From NCBI GenBank assembly GCA_033782935.1, contig JAWQEG010000418.1, positions 1 to 64,000 on the forward strand: a DNA stretch of 64,000 bases, written 5' to 3'. The notes under the pieces are model-generated. The model was not told the DNA's origin. It did no database searches and saw nothing but the letters and a program-made list of their open reading frames with translations. The DNA comes from Petrolisthes cinctipes (Eukaryota; Arthropoda; Malacostraca; Decapoda; Porcellanidae). The number at the start of each line of letters is the position of its first letter. Positions within the stretch are counted from its first letter, which is position 1. Both the position numbers and the translations under genes were made by a program. Shown in pieces: positions 12,301 through 23,181 of the stretch.

Positions 12301-15300
12301 CTTGTCCCTCGGTGTTAGAAATCCTACTCAACCAGCCAGGAGAAATGACTGAGGGTTCATTACCTCAATGAGAACATTTTTTGAGATCTCTGCGCAGTCC
12401 AAGAAATAGGAGCAGCTAATGTAGTCCGGTATATGCCCATGAAATTCTACAGTAGAGTGACTGCATATCTGATTTATCCTCATCTTGAAAAGAACCCCCA
12501 TGAACTACTGTACTGTACTGATGATAATATAATTGGTGTACTCATCTTCTTCCCCATGAAATAGTACACCCACTGCTGCTAGGCCATGTGAACACTCAGC
12601 CTCTTTTGGACCCACACCAGCTTCACTTCACCCACATCGCCTACAGTTTGGAGGGTAACTACACATGTGAGGTCACCACATCTGCAAAAGTTGCCACAGC
12701 TGCCTACACTCTACAGGTCCTTGGTAAGTAAAAACTATACTACAATCCCTTTTAATCTAGATTTTCAAAATACTGTAATATGTTGTTTTATGAGAAAAGA
12801 CCAAAAATATAGAAATTACAAGAGCCAGGAGCTGTTGACAGTTGTACAGAAACTAATGCTCCTTTACCCCCTACCCAGACACATCCTCAGGGCCCTATGT
12901 TTGTCAGGTTCATGTCCTTAGTGGCCTCAGTAACTCCACAAACACCACATCCAAGAATGACGCTTACCAGGTAATGTGGATTCCCTTGTTGTCCTTCAGA
13001 ATTTTATCATGGTCAAAATGCTTTATAATGCCTTCCATGTAAAGTGCCTTTGTAAAGTGTATTATAGAACTATTATAGTCTAAATAATAATGTTCATAAT
13101 CATACCTGTATCACATTTCAAACTTGAAAACTTTTATTAACTGATGAGAAGAGTACAGGTATTTTCATGTGGTTGTTTTTATTCAGTAAACCATAAATGG
13201 TTTTTATTTTAGCCTAATCACATAATAATATGGCATTTTGTACAAATTTACTACTGTACACATTTCTTTTTTCTTTGCATATATAGGTGGATGGAAGGAC
13301 AGACGACATTCAGGTGGAGTTTGGATCAGCTGCCTGTACACTGGTGTGGTCCATGTCTACTCCTCCTGTGTTCCCTCGTCCCAACATCACGTGTGGTTAC
13401 TATTCCTTTGACCATGATGATGTCGTACACAATCTCCCAGCCGGTCTCACACTGCACAAGTTCCCCAACCAGTCCTGGCAAGCCTCATTTCAGGATACTC
13501 ATATCCAGGTCATTATACTGTACATTCATGAATTGTTAAGGGAGTTAAGATGGAGGCTGATGGGCCTTATTTCATAATCATGTCTCGGATGCTGATGTTT
13601 GTGTTGGCAGTAGGCCTACTATACTATTTGTAAGTCCCCTTTCCACTAACATGCTCTAGTACTAACCTAACTGACCTGTACTGGTCTCTCTGATTATCCC
13701 TTCCGTGCTCCCATGTATAAACTGCAATTATCCCAAGTATTAAATTCTTTCACTTTCTCCATTCTCTTACACCCATGATCTGGTTAGTAGATTGGTACCC
13801 TCTCCTTGTAAGATGTTGCAGAGTCACTCACTATAGCATCTGCCCTCTCAATAGCCATCACCTTGCTCTTACTAATATTCACCTTCCTTCTTGTACATAA
13901 ACCATGAAACTCATCCATTACCCTCTGCAATTCCCTCTCACTTTCTGCCAGCATCACAATATTACTTGCAAATATTCTTTCCACCAAAGATCATTACAGT
14001 ATATTCCACTCAGCCTCGTACCCACGCTAACCACTCCCTGTTGTTCAGATTAGTGGCAATTACCTATTAATTTACCAAATTGAGCCATATATGCAGTAAA
14101 GCGAATTGTATATACTGCACTGTCAGGGCAAGTACACAGTACTGCCTAGTTCGTCGTAGTTTTGATAAATTATGGAATGGACATACTCTATATCTTTGAC
14201 TAAGAAAAGGCCTTGAACAGAGGTAATACTGTAAGAAGTACTGTACATTATGTGGATGCAGTAGAATGGAATAGTTTAATTTATTATTTGTACAGTATTT
14301 ATATTTGTTATTTATGTTATCATACCCATATTTTCGTTAAGGTGAAAGACATACCCAAGAATCACCGTCTGGGGTGCATTGTACGGATCCCCAATACTTC
14401 CTTCAAGCAGGTGGTGAGGGCTGAAGACGACTTTCTTGTTGATAACCTGAGTAAGTTCTCCCTTTCGTTTTTTGGTGTAAATCATCTACCAATACACACA
14501 CATTCATAAATATACTTGTAGTTATGCATTGAAACACACTTGTAGGAGAGTATCTTTCATTATCCCAGTTTATATTACTGCAGTTTGTACACAGCATTGC
14601 AAAGAAAGGGAGCACTCCCAGCATTCAGCCAACTGTAGAGTATTTTTAAAGATCTTGTGTCAATGCTACCATTATTTTTCACCGGATAAGATACTTGTTT
14701 TGAGTATTTTCCCATGTTTACAAGTTGTAGACAATTTCATAGTTATGTACTATTGCAGACAAAACTTTCTTTAATCTTAAGGGTGACTTTTGTAAATATG
14801 TTACTGCTATTCTCTAATAGTGAGCTTTATATTTTTTGTACATACCGGTAATAATTAAGAAGCTCCTAACTTCCAATAAAGTTACACACTAACTAAAGCA
14901 ATAACTTCATAGGAGTATGTGAAAACCATGGCGAGATAACCATACGAGTGGAAAGAAATTTTCATCAGCAATAGTACCTTCCAACATAATTTTGGTTGGT
15001 TTGTATTTACATTTACCAAAACACCGAGGTCAGGCCGAGTGCATACTTGTCAGATAAGAAAATTTTGCAGTGGCCAACAATATTGTGTTACTACATTTAA
15101 CATTTCATTTAAGATGTCACATCTTAAATAGCCTTGTCTGTATGGTAATGGATCACATAGGAGGCCTGGAAAGATGTTTGAACATTTTAAATTATTATGA
15201 AGTGAATGTTTCCTACACCGTACTAGTATACTGTACATGAATGTGTGGCAGTTGATGCAGGAGGATGCCCGAACCTGGAGAGTGAGGAAGGTCTGGGTTT

Positions 15301-16086
15301 GAGTGTTGACATGCAGTCAGCCACCTTCACCTGCCGTGGGGACACCCTGCCAGCTGACCGCTCTGGCAGGGCTATTGCCAATATCAGGTCAGTCGGTGAC
15401 AGTTTAGTAATCTAGTGACTACATCTGTTTATACAAGATGCAGTACAGTAGCTCTACCCCTGCTTTCATTGTACAGTACTGTTATTAACTGTCCATAACT
15501 CAACATCTAGCAGTCATTACATAAAATAAATACAAGACCATACTTGGGGAATAAATGCTTTTTAGATTAGGAATTGTTATTAGTTGATCTTTTACATACC
15601 AGTAGTCCTACTGAGATATTTACTGAGTTTAATGCTTACAGGTGTCCTGAGGGCCACAGTGCTGTGTTCCAAGGTGGTGCAGTAGGAGGCTGGGACTGGA
15701 AGATGTCACTAACATGTGCTGAGAACGATATAGGATGGCGCACCATCCCAGAGAACACAGAGCCACATGGCAAGCTGTTTGACCCAAAAGACCTGCCTTA
15801 TTGTAGTACGTCAACTTAACTATATCCATCCAATTGACTTTGTGGGGGGGTTTCTTATGACAGTTTTAGTCATCCTGTGTTAATTCAAGTATCTTTTATA
15901 AAGATAGGATTTGAAAACATTGAAATTTAGTAGTTTTAAAGTTTGTCAAGTGTTGATAATGATATTGCTGATGAAGTTTTATAACTATATACTTTTACAG
16001 TGCCTGGAACGATCAGTGGAAGTGGACGGCAAACTTACCTGAGTGTTTCATGGATGACTTCCCTCCTCCTCCTCCTCCTTCACTGA
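1702..16086 (+). CDS. Secreted or GPI-anchored Ig-domain protein with C-terminal Cys-rich (sushi-like) module, 9 coding exons
   Basis: Coding exons by GT-AG splicing: 1702-1750, 11758-11946, 12565-12723, 12879-12970, 13287-13508, 14342-14450, 15252-15387, 15642-15805, 16001-16086. All phases agree and give 401 aa. Exon 1 encodes a hydrophobic signal peptide (MLPFLSMLVLATLLQSG). Exons 2-3 form one Ig-like domain: a strand-B Cys in ILKCNF, the core Trp in MVRWLR and the closing LEGNYTCEV motif. Exons 4-6 look like a second, divergent Ig-like domain with Cys in PYVCQV and LGCIVRI and several N-x-S/T sites. Exons 7-8 carry a Cys-spaced module (GGCPNLE, FTCRGD, IRCPEG, LTCAEND) resembling a CCP/sushi fold. 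The C-terminus is Gly/Ser-rich followed by SLLLLLLH and stop, which could be a short GPI-anchor signal. The layout recalls beaten-path-like adhesion proteins, but I do not recognise an exact family. Exon structure is well supported; function is inference. Confidence 0.8.
1751..4880. repeat. First intron, part 1: dense microsatellites and pyrimidine tracts
   Basis: This part of the ~10-kb first intron holds (GT)n at 1865-1886 and CA/CATA repeats at 2070-2270. A C/T tract at 2890-3205 is built on CTCACTCAGCCC units. It is followed by (CA)n at 3265-3301, (TTTA)n at 3340-3366, (TC)n at 3493-3542 and C/T minisatellite at 3575-3925. Next come (CA)n at 4155-4206, (TTG)n at 4389-4410, (GT)n at 4448-4478 and compound GT/GA/GGGA repeats at 4608-4830. 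No coding potential is credible: the long open frames here are low-complexity translations. Confidence 0.85.
5385..6025. repeat. Long polypyrimidine tract (plus strand C/T)
   Basis: More than 600 bases are almost pure C/T, starting with (GT)n at 5385-5402. Units such as CACCCTTCTTCCA give way to TCTCCCTCCCTTCTC repeats after 5770. The tract lies in intron 1 of the Ig-domain gene. A mirror-type C/T tract this long could form triplex DNA. The open frames across it are compositional artefacts. Confidence 0.85.
6146..6612. repeat. Composite tandem repeat with a (GA)n core, about 4 copies
   Basis: Four imperfect units begin with ACCTGAAGTGAGAG at about 6146, 6252, 6342 and 6459. Each carries a (GA)n run of different length, then GAATGAATGAGAGATA and GAGGAAGAGGAGGGAAAG. 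The conserved spacer shows that a microsatellite plus its flank was duplicated as a block of about 90-117 bp. Confidence 0.85.
6950..7725. repeat. Polypurine minisatellite (plus strand G/A)
   Basis: Tandem units of about 21-24 bp of the type GTGTGAGGAAGGAGAGAGGG fill about 7035-7440, with looser purine repeats to 7720 and (GA)n near 7590-7615. CA and GT runs sit just upstream at 6803-6819 and 6843-6870. No gene is seen. Confidence 0.85.
7770..8460. repeat. Polypyrimidine minisatellite (plus strand C/T)
   Basis: Tandem CTCTACCCTCCACTCCTCT-type units run from about 7920 to 8340 with irregular C/T sequence on both sides. This is the opposite strand bias to the polypurine block ending at 7725. 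A further C/T tract lies at 8640-8770, (GT)n at 8996-9026 and (GA)n at 9341-9380. No gene is seen. Confidence 0.85.
9770..10390. repeat. Dispersed repeat copy in intron 1
   Basis: The stretch AGAGAGGTGGGACAGCAAG at about 10251, followed by GAAGAATTGAAAAGGA and AAAATCCTTAAAGTAC, has a recognisable second copy at 34630-34725. That shows a dispersed element of at least 110 bp. The sequence upstream (9950-10240) is unusually G+C-rich for the region and probably belongs to the same element. Bases 10391-11757 hold one more C/T-rich block (10440-10660) and otherwise nothing recognisable. Confidence 0.5.
13784..13990 (-). pseudogene. Degraded LINE reverse-transcriptase fragment
   Basis: Minus-strand translation gives NIVMLAESERELQRVMDEFH followed by LCTRRKVNISKSKVMAIE. 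This matches the region just after the catalytic F-A-D-D box of non-LTR reverse transcriptases, where FADDTVMLAES is usual. The box itself is altered to FASN. The fragment lies in intron 5 of the Ig-domain gene, antisense to it, and is clearly inactive. Confidence 0.75.
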
Positions 16087-18347
16087 TACCAACACAGCTC
16101 CTAATATCATCACCACCATTCCAACCCACCATAGTTGAAAGTGCATTATTTTTCTCACAGCTTTTTGTTAAATTGTATTATGTTTAGGTATATATGGATA
16201 GACAGTATTTGAATCTATGGTGAAGATTTGTGTGAATGAAAACCATCACATAACTACATATATCATTTCCTCACCACCAAAATTTTATAAGCATATATGT
16301 CTTAAACTATTGGGCCTTGGACAGTTGCTAAGTTGGAATAAGTAAGAAATAGAATTAGGACTGGATATGAATATTTCAATACCCATCTTCTTGGACCTCA
16401 AACTATTTCTTAAAATGATAAAATTGGCTCATGATCACCTACGTTTCTGTAGACAAATGTAAAAGGTATCCTCCAAGACCCAAAATACCCCACTAAGAAG
16501 AACCCAACCTGGGCTACCATAACTATCCTTCTCCAAAAGCTTCAAATTTATGAAGGTTTTCACTGCACACGGACCAGCACCACCCTCCCTATGTGGGCTA
16601 AAGAGGGCATAAATAATGTTACCAATTATTATATGCACAAAACTTATTGTATTGCAGTCAGCCATAGTGAGAAGAACTGTATACATCTATGATCCATGAA
16701 TTATTTCATTTTTTAGTAGTGTAACCAGAAGATGTCATGAGCATCAACTATAGGTCTATACTAATTTCTCTAATTTTTTACTGTAAAATTATGCGAAGGT
16801 CTTTTTGTATATAGGTGAAAGTAATGTTCAGTTTATCCGTAGACAAATTGCCACATAGAACTCCATTTGAGGAGCCTCTTAACATTATTGCTTCCATTTC
16901 TTCAGTTCAAAAGCAAAATGTGCTACTCCTCAAATTGCTGATTTTTTCATGTTATATTTCATTGTTCACCATTTTGCTATGTTCAGTCTTTTGTGGTAAA
17001 ATAATTTGTGATTAAGGTACATATAGAAACTTTACAGTACAATATTTAGTCTGCCGTATTTTTTTACAATGATAGAAGATTACCATGTATATATTTTCTT
17101 CTGTAAGTGATAAGTACAGTAGCAGTCAAAAGCCGACTCCTGCCCTTCAATATGTTTTGACTGTTAATCATAGATATCTGAAGGGAATTTAGAGAGACAA
17201 AGTCAAAATACAGTGTATCTTTGAGAAATTTATGTTATTTAAGTTTTAGACATAGTACAGTGAAACTTAACATTTGTGGACAACAGTGTAGTCTCAATCC
17301 ATAATTTCTAGTCTGCCGAGCCATGGATGGAGGAGATAGAGTTAACGTTAGCTACTAGTCTCTCACATTGTTTATGTAGTAAGGGACATATAAGGAAGAT
17401 TTAATTGGTTTTCAGTGTAAACAGGGTAAAGCATCTCATTAAATGTTAGCTTGAGTTTAGGGGTTGCATTACTGAATCTATTGTTGGCAAATTGGTGACT
17501 GCTAATTCCTTCATGCTATGAAGCAGACCGCGTACTTGTACAGCAAGATAATCTGTTTCCAAGTTCAGTCTTGAGAAATATGTAATAATAATAATATAAT
17601 GTCCCTTTAATTCAATTGCAGATATCCTGGGGGGAGGCTAGAAATAATAGATTGTGACAGCATATAAATCGTAGAAGAGTGTAGAACATATCAGGGTCAT
17701 ATTATAACTTATTGTAAGTATTTTTTAATTCTAGCATTCAAAATATTGAGTAACAGTCAGAATCAGCTATGAGCTGATTAACTTCATCATGATGTACATT
17801 CACAAGATTAAGTTTAATTTTCCTGCTTTTCGTTGATTCACCAAAATTAGATACTGCATCTTTGAAGGGGAAACTTCATGTGAAATGTACTTATCATTGT
17901 CTCAAACTGCAAACTAGTCCAGTTTGCACTAACTCTACAATGCTGTTAATGTTAGGAAGGTGCATTGTTAGGGATATATTTTTTACATGCTAGTCTGTAA
18001 TAAATTAATAATATATATTATATCATTAATACTATTTATAAGTTGCTAGCAATAGATGGTATAAACAAAGTACTGTAATTTGTTTTCATTGATAATCACC
18101 TGAAAGCAGCCAATTCTATTTTATAACTAATTATGGGATGAAGTATGATATATCAATTATGTGTATTGTATAATGATTATGACTGCTGCAGAGGAAGACT
18201 GAAATGGAAGTGGGAGTTACACTCTTAATTCCCTACAATGTAATGCTATCCAAGTCCCAGCTTCTCTCTAGTAACACCAGGTGAAATTATTTTAGTCTAA
18301 CAATCAGTGCAACTTGTTTTAAATTCTTGGCCAACAATTCAAAGTAA
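16087..18347. other. 3' UTR and convergent intergenic region
   Basis: The interval lies between the stop of the Ig-domain gene and the minus-strand gene ending at 18361. It is A/T-rich and without plausible coding sequence. An AATAAA at 17999-18004 is a candidate poly(A) signal for the upstream gene; if it is used, the 3' UTR is about 1.9 kb. I see nothing else. Confidence 0.4.
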
Positions 18348-18353
18348 TTTATT
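18348..18353 (-). terminator. Poly(A) signal AATAAA, minus strand
   Basis: Reading leftwards, AATAAA lies only a few bases past the TAG at 18363-18361 of the tentative FANCB-like gene. It would give a very short 3' UTR and is the nearest signal in the correct orientation. Confidence 0.45.
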
Positions 18354-18360
18354 TACTCTT

Positions 18361-21300
18361 CTAAGTAGAAAAATTTAATGTCAAATAATTTGTGTACAAC
18401 TTATCCATTCCCAACTGGATATCATGCAGCTGGTGCCTCCAAGCCCTGTATTCCTCAGCCTCTAACACTACCTCCCCTTCCCTCATCTCTAACTCCTCCT
18501 GCTCTCTCGTAAACTCTGCTGCACGCTGGTTGGCCTCTAGCTGTCTGGCCAGCCTCCTATCCCTTGGATTATCTGACTCTCGTTTGGATGCATCGAATAA
18601 AACCTTAACATCTCCTACCTCCTTTTTCCTTTTCTTTGTGCGCTGCTCTTTTAGTCGAGTCTCACAGCCTTCAACGACATGTGAGACCACTTCGTTCATC
18701 TTCCTCAACAACTTGTGTCGTAACTTTTCAGCATCTTCACCGCCTGTCTGGTTGTCAGTAGCAGGCTGAACAGTAGTGTCACAAGGTAGGGCTACCAGAA
18801 GAGACTGAATCACCAATAGGGCTTGTTTCTCGTCTCTAAAAGAAATTTACGATAACTTACCAAGTTAGTCATACAATTAAATACAATTACAGTGTTATCA
18901 TCTGCAACAATATTATATAATTCTGAGGAAACAATAACTTACAAGATCTGATGAATGCTTACTATTACCACAAATATAAAGCATAAATTAACAGAATATG
19001 AAATCTTTTATTATTTTTTATACTATAGCTCCAATGTACCAATCTCAAAATCAACAGTGTGCTAAATGCCACTGGAAATGTTAGATTACACTGACTAAAC
19101 CCCCAAATTAATGGCTTGATACAGCCCAGTGCTTTCACTATAACCTCTGCTTGATGGATGATTAAAGGCTGGGATCATCAATCAAGGACAGCTGCACTTT
19201 AGAGGTTAAGTACAAGTACCCAACTGTTTCACAAGTAAATGTCTGACTCACTTGGTATAGAGGGTGAGGTTAGCACGGTGAGCATCTGGGAGGTAGAGGG
19301 TAAACGCTGCATGTCTCAGTGGGTGGGGTTGGCTGGGGTACAAACAATAGAAGTCACTTGCACCATATACCTGTAACAATGAATTATCCATTACAAGAGT
19401 TATCAAATTGCAATTATTAGATAACTACATTTGTTGATGCCTGTCTAAGGTGTTATGCCACAGGAGCCAGATATCTCTATTTGTATATACTTTACTGGCT
19501 ATTCCACCTTCGTTGCACTTGACAGCTTGCAAGCACAGCAATACCAGGGAATATTGTACAGCTGATACTAAACAGCCACACAGAATTATTCCTCAAACAA
19601 CAATATAAAGATCAAGTACCTGTAGTTGGTAACAAATAAGCAGTTATCTTACCTTGATGAGACTATGGCGGTCTTTGATCCTGGCGATGAAGTCAGTGAG
19701 AGGTGAGTTTAGGGTGGATAAAGAAATCTTGCTGGTGTGACTGCCAGCTACTAAGGCCACACAGCTAAAAGACACACCTGCAACAGTAAAGCAGACATAG
19801 TAAGCTGCATATATGAAACTTTAACAAACAACATTTAATGCAATATATTTTGATATATATATGATAAAACATACAACACACTCAACATTGTGGAAATATT
19901 TAAAGATCACACAACTTCTGAATAACAAAATAATGAAGATGAATAACAAGAAAGATTTACAACATACCTACAGTAACTCAAGTAGTTGAATCATTTCTTA
20001 TCATACAATTTTACTGTTGCATAAGGCTCTTAATCTTTGTTCAAGGAAGAATAAACACCTACCAAAGTTAGCTAATTACTGTTGTGGTAAAGTGAATATT
20101 GGGTGCAAACAATAGGTCCCCATTGAGAAGATATGGTATGTTAACACATTAACATTTCAATGCAGTATATATATGGGCTCACCTCCAGACACCGGGTTAT
20201 GATCCAAGGCAACTTGGTGTTCCTCCAATTCATCTGCTCGCAACTCCACATCTCCCACACTGGCCTGCATCACCACCTCACTCTTCTCTTCATCTTCCCT
20301 CTCTCCAGGCACCAGAGCTTGTGTGGCCTGGATCCTCAGTGATCTGCAGGTGTAGGTCACCAGACCCGAGCATGTCACACTGGAGCCCATCTCAAAGCTG
20401 GGAAGTTCACATGTGGCTGATGAGGGGAAAAACTAGGATACAACTGACCATCAGCATGTTATATATTATTTACTAATACTTAGTCTCTATTAACATGGGG
20501 ATCTGCTGGTAAAAAAGCACCAGATCTTTCTCCTTGATACTATACCTCTAATATATTCTAAGAACGTTTTAATGTTCATGAACTAAAATTACAGTGAAAA
20601 CCCAATCACCCTGGCAGTCGGAGGCCCCCAGAATCCCTGGTCCAGTAAGCTCTGGTTCCATCAACCTGGCATTTGCTTCAGTAGCCCAGGCATATAGGGC
20701 CAGCCCCTCCTTTATTTTAATTTGTTTTTACATTGCAACCAGAGGAGACCAGGGGTCTGTGGGGCAGGAGACCATTCTGCCCCGGGAGAACATCAACAAC
20801 AATAGTGAAAATCAAGTTGTGAAAATACTGGGAAATTTTTTAAATTACACTTAATCTTGCGAGACGAGTGAAACTGTGTCTTTGTGCTAAGCTAAAAAAC
20901 ACATTCACTATAGTACTGGCCTCTTACCCAGGACACAGGTTCTTTTCCCAGGTCTGAGAACTGGTGGGTCAAGCGCCTCAATGGTGACTTGAATCTGTCC
21001 TTGTGTTCCCGCTGATGTAGTAGGTTGATGAGGGCGAGGTCTGGTGGAGCTACGGCGTACAGTCTTTAAGGCACAACTGGAGTAAGTAAGGGATTTGGTG
21101 GCCCCGGCTGCTCTTAGCACCAGTTGGAGGTTGTGGATCACACATCTTGCAAAATATTGTAGGCACAACTGAGGACTCTGATTTTGAAAAGGCACATACT
21201 ATATTCATTTTATATAGTAATAATAATAATGATAAAAGTGTTGTGAGACTGCAAATCTCTGCTAGGACGAGAAATTCTGCAGGCAGTGCCACCCACACTT

Positions 21301-23113
21301 CACCCTCAAAGAAAGGTAAATGCTTAGTCTATACAACAAAACTTATCTCACCTATCTGCTTCATTGACCACATTAACACCAATCACCCATTTGTTGTGAA
21401 CCATCTTATGACGAACATTAAGTACCCTTAGGGGTGGTTGGGATGGAGGCTTTGGTGGTGGTGGTGCTTCCCTTTCTTCATCAGGCAAGGATATGGCTGC
21501 CATCAAGCTCTGAGGAACACAAATAAAGAACAGTATTTACAATTTTTTTTTTTTTTTTTTTATGATATGGTAACAGCTGATATAAACCAGACAAAAAAAA
21601 AATTATTACTGTACCATATATTGTAATGCAAACAATATATAGAACTACTTCTGGTTTTACCGTGCCTCCTGTGTCCTGCCGCCCTGCCAGCTGAGACTGC
21701 AGTGTTACCAAGGATCTCTGAATGTAGCTCTCCTTTGCAAGCCTCTGTCCTCTCAGCTGTTGTGCTTGTTTCATCCCACTCTGAAAGAAAGGATCAAAGG
21801 GGAAAAATAAAATAACCTCTATGAACAGAGGATACCTACTCAGAATGGCCTAGAAGATCAATACTGAACCAGATGTATGTACTGAAGAAAACACAAAGGC
21901 ATAATCACAACATAACATCCAGCAAATAATGATAAAAGAAGGATCATTCTGGTCCTTTACTTACAGACCTATCTTTCAATATTTGGCTAAGGAAGAATAT
22001 AATTATCTGGTATTATGGCAAACAAATCTCATGGCTTATGCAATAACAGAAACCACACAACCAACTGATGTATCAGATATTCTACACCACAATACAACTC
22101 ACTTTGAGTCTCTTTGCCAATGCCTCTACCGCTTCTCTCTTGCCCTCTTCTCCTTCATTTACTTCAACTCGATTAGACAATGTCAACAACCGCACACTTG
22201 GAATTGTTTCTACATCACCTGCAAAATAATCAATAGAACTTTTTAGCAATAACCAGACTTCAATTATCGGTAATACATTTTGAATGTAACTACATGTAAT
22301 GTGATTTCTTATTCAATCCTAAACTGACTATTCACTCCCAGCCCCAGAATCTCAGAGGGGGTTTGTATAGTATAGTGTACCGGTAACGTGTTGTGTTGAA
22401 CATAAGTATTTTAGGTAAAGATGCAGATAGTACAGGTGATTCTTTATCCTCCATTATCATTACATAAGGAAGTCTGGCTTTAGGTAGGCAGCAAGAGTGC
22501 TGGCTATGAATCATCCGGAAAATCACGGTGAATGTTTACATTTTTTTGTCAGGTTAATACTCATATTTATACAAGCATCATACCCATATACAGCATGTAA
22601 AAAATTATCTCACCTGCTAAAGATGTAAGCAACAATTGTGGAGCTCCAGTAGCTTGCACATCCTCTGAGCTCACATCAGTTATACAATCACGCTCATGCA
22701 ATACCTGTCAACCACAAATATTAAGCTCAGACAACACCAGTCAACTATAAATATTAAGTTCAGACAACACCTGACAGTTATATCTTGTGTATAACATAAT
22801 TCTGTACTTTTGTTTATGATCTCTTGAATATGGTGCAATACAGTGTTAATACTTGAAATAAACATCACGTTCAATCAACAGCTCATCAAACTAATATGTT
22901 TACCCATATACTGTAAGTAGGGTGTGGGTAGTCAGTGTTTGAGGGTGAACATGTGAAAAGGGTGCCATTTACAATATTAAGACACAAGCTATAGAACTGA
23001 AGTAGTTATACTTTAAGCCTGAGACTGAAAAGGTGTTGAAAATGTTAAAATCTAAGGAAGTACAAGCATTATGCAGTTCCTTTTGAAAAAGAACTGGGAA
23101 AATTAATAAGATA

Positions 23114-23181
<68 letters not shown>

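Noticed and set aside
21050..21298. Extra exon encoding VWVALPAEFLVLAEICSL between exons 7 and 8 of the tentative FANCB-like gene
   Set aside because: Joining exon 7 directly to 21145 keeps phase and gives a continuous strand motif; the extra segment has no fitting donor.
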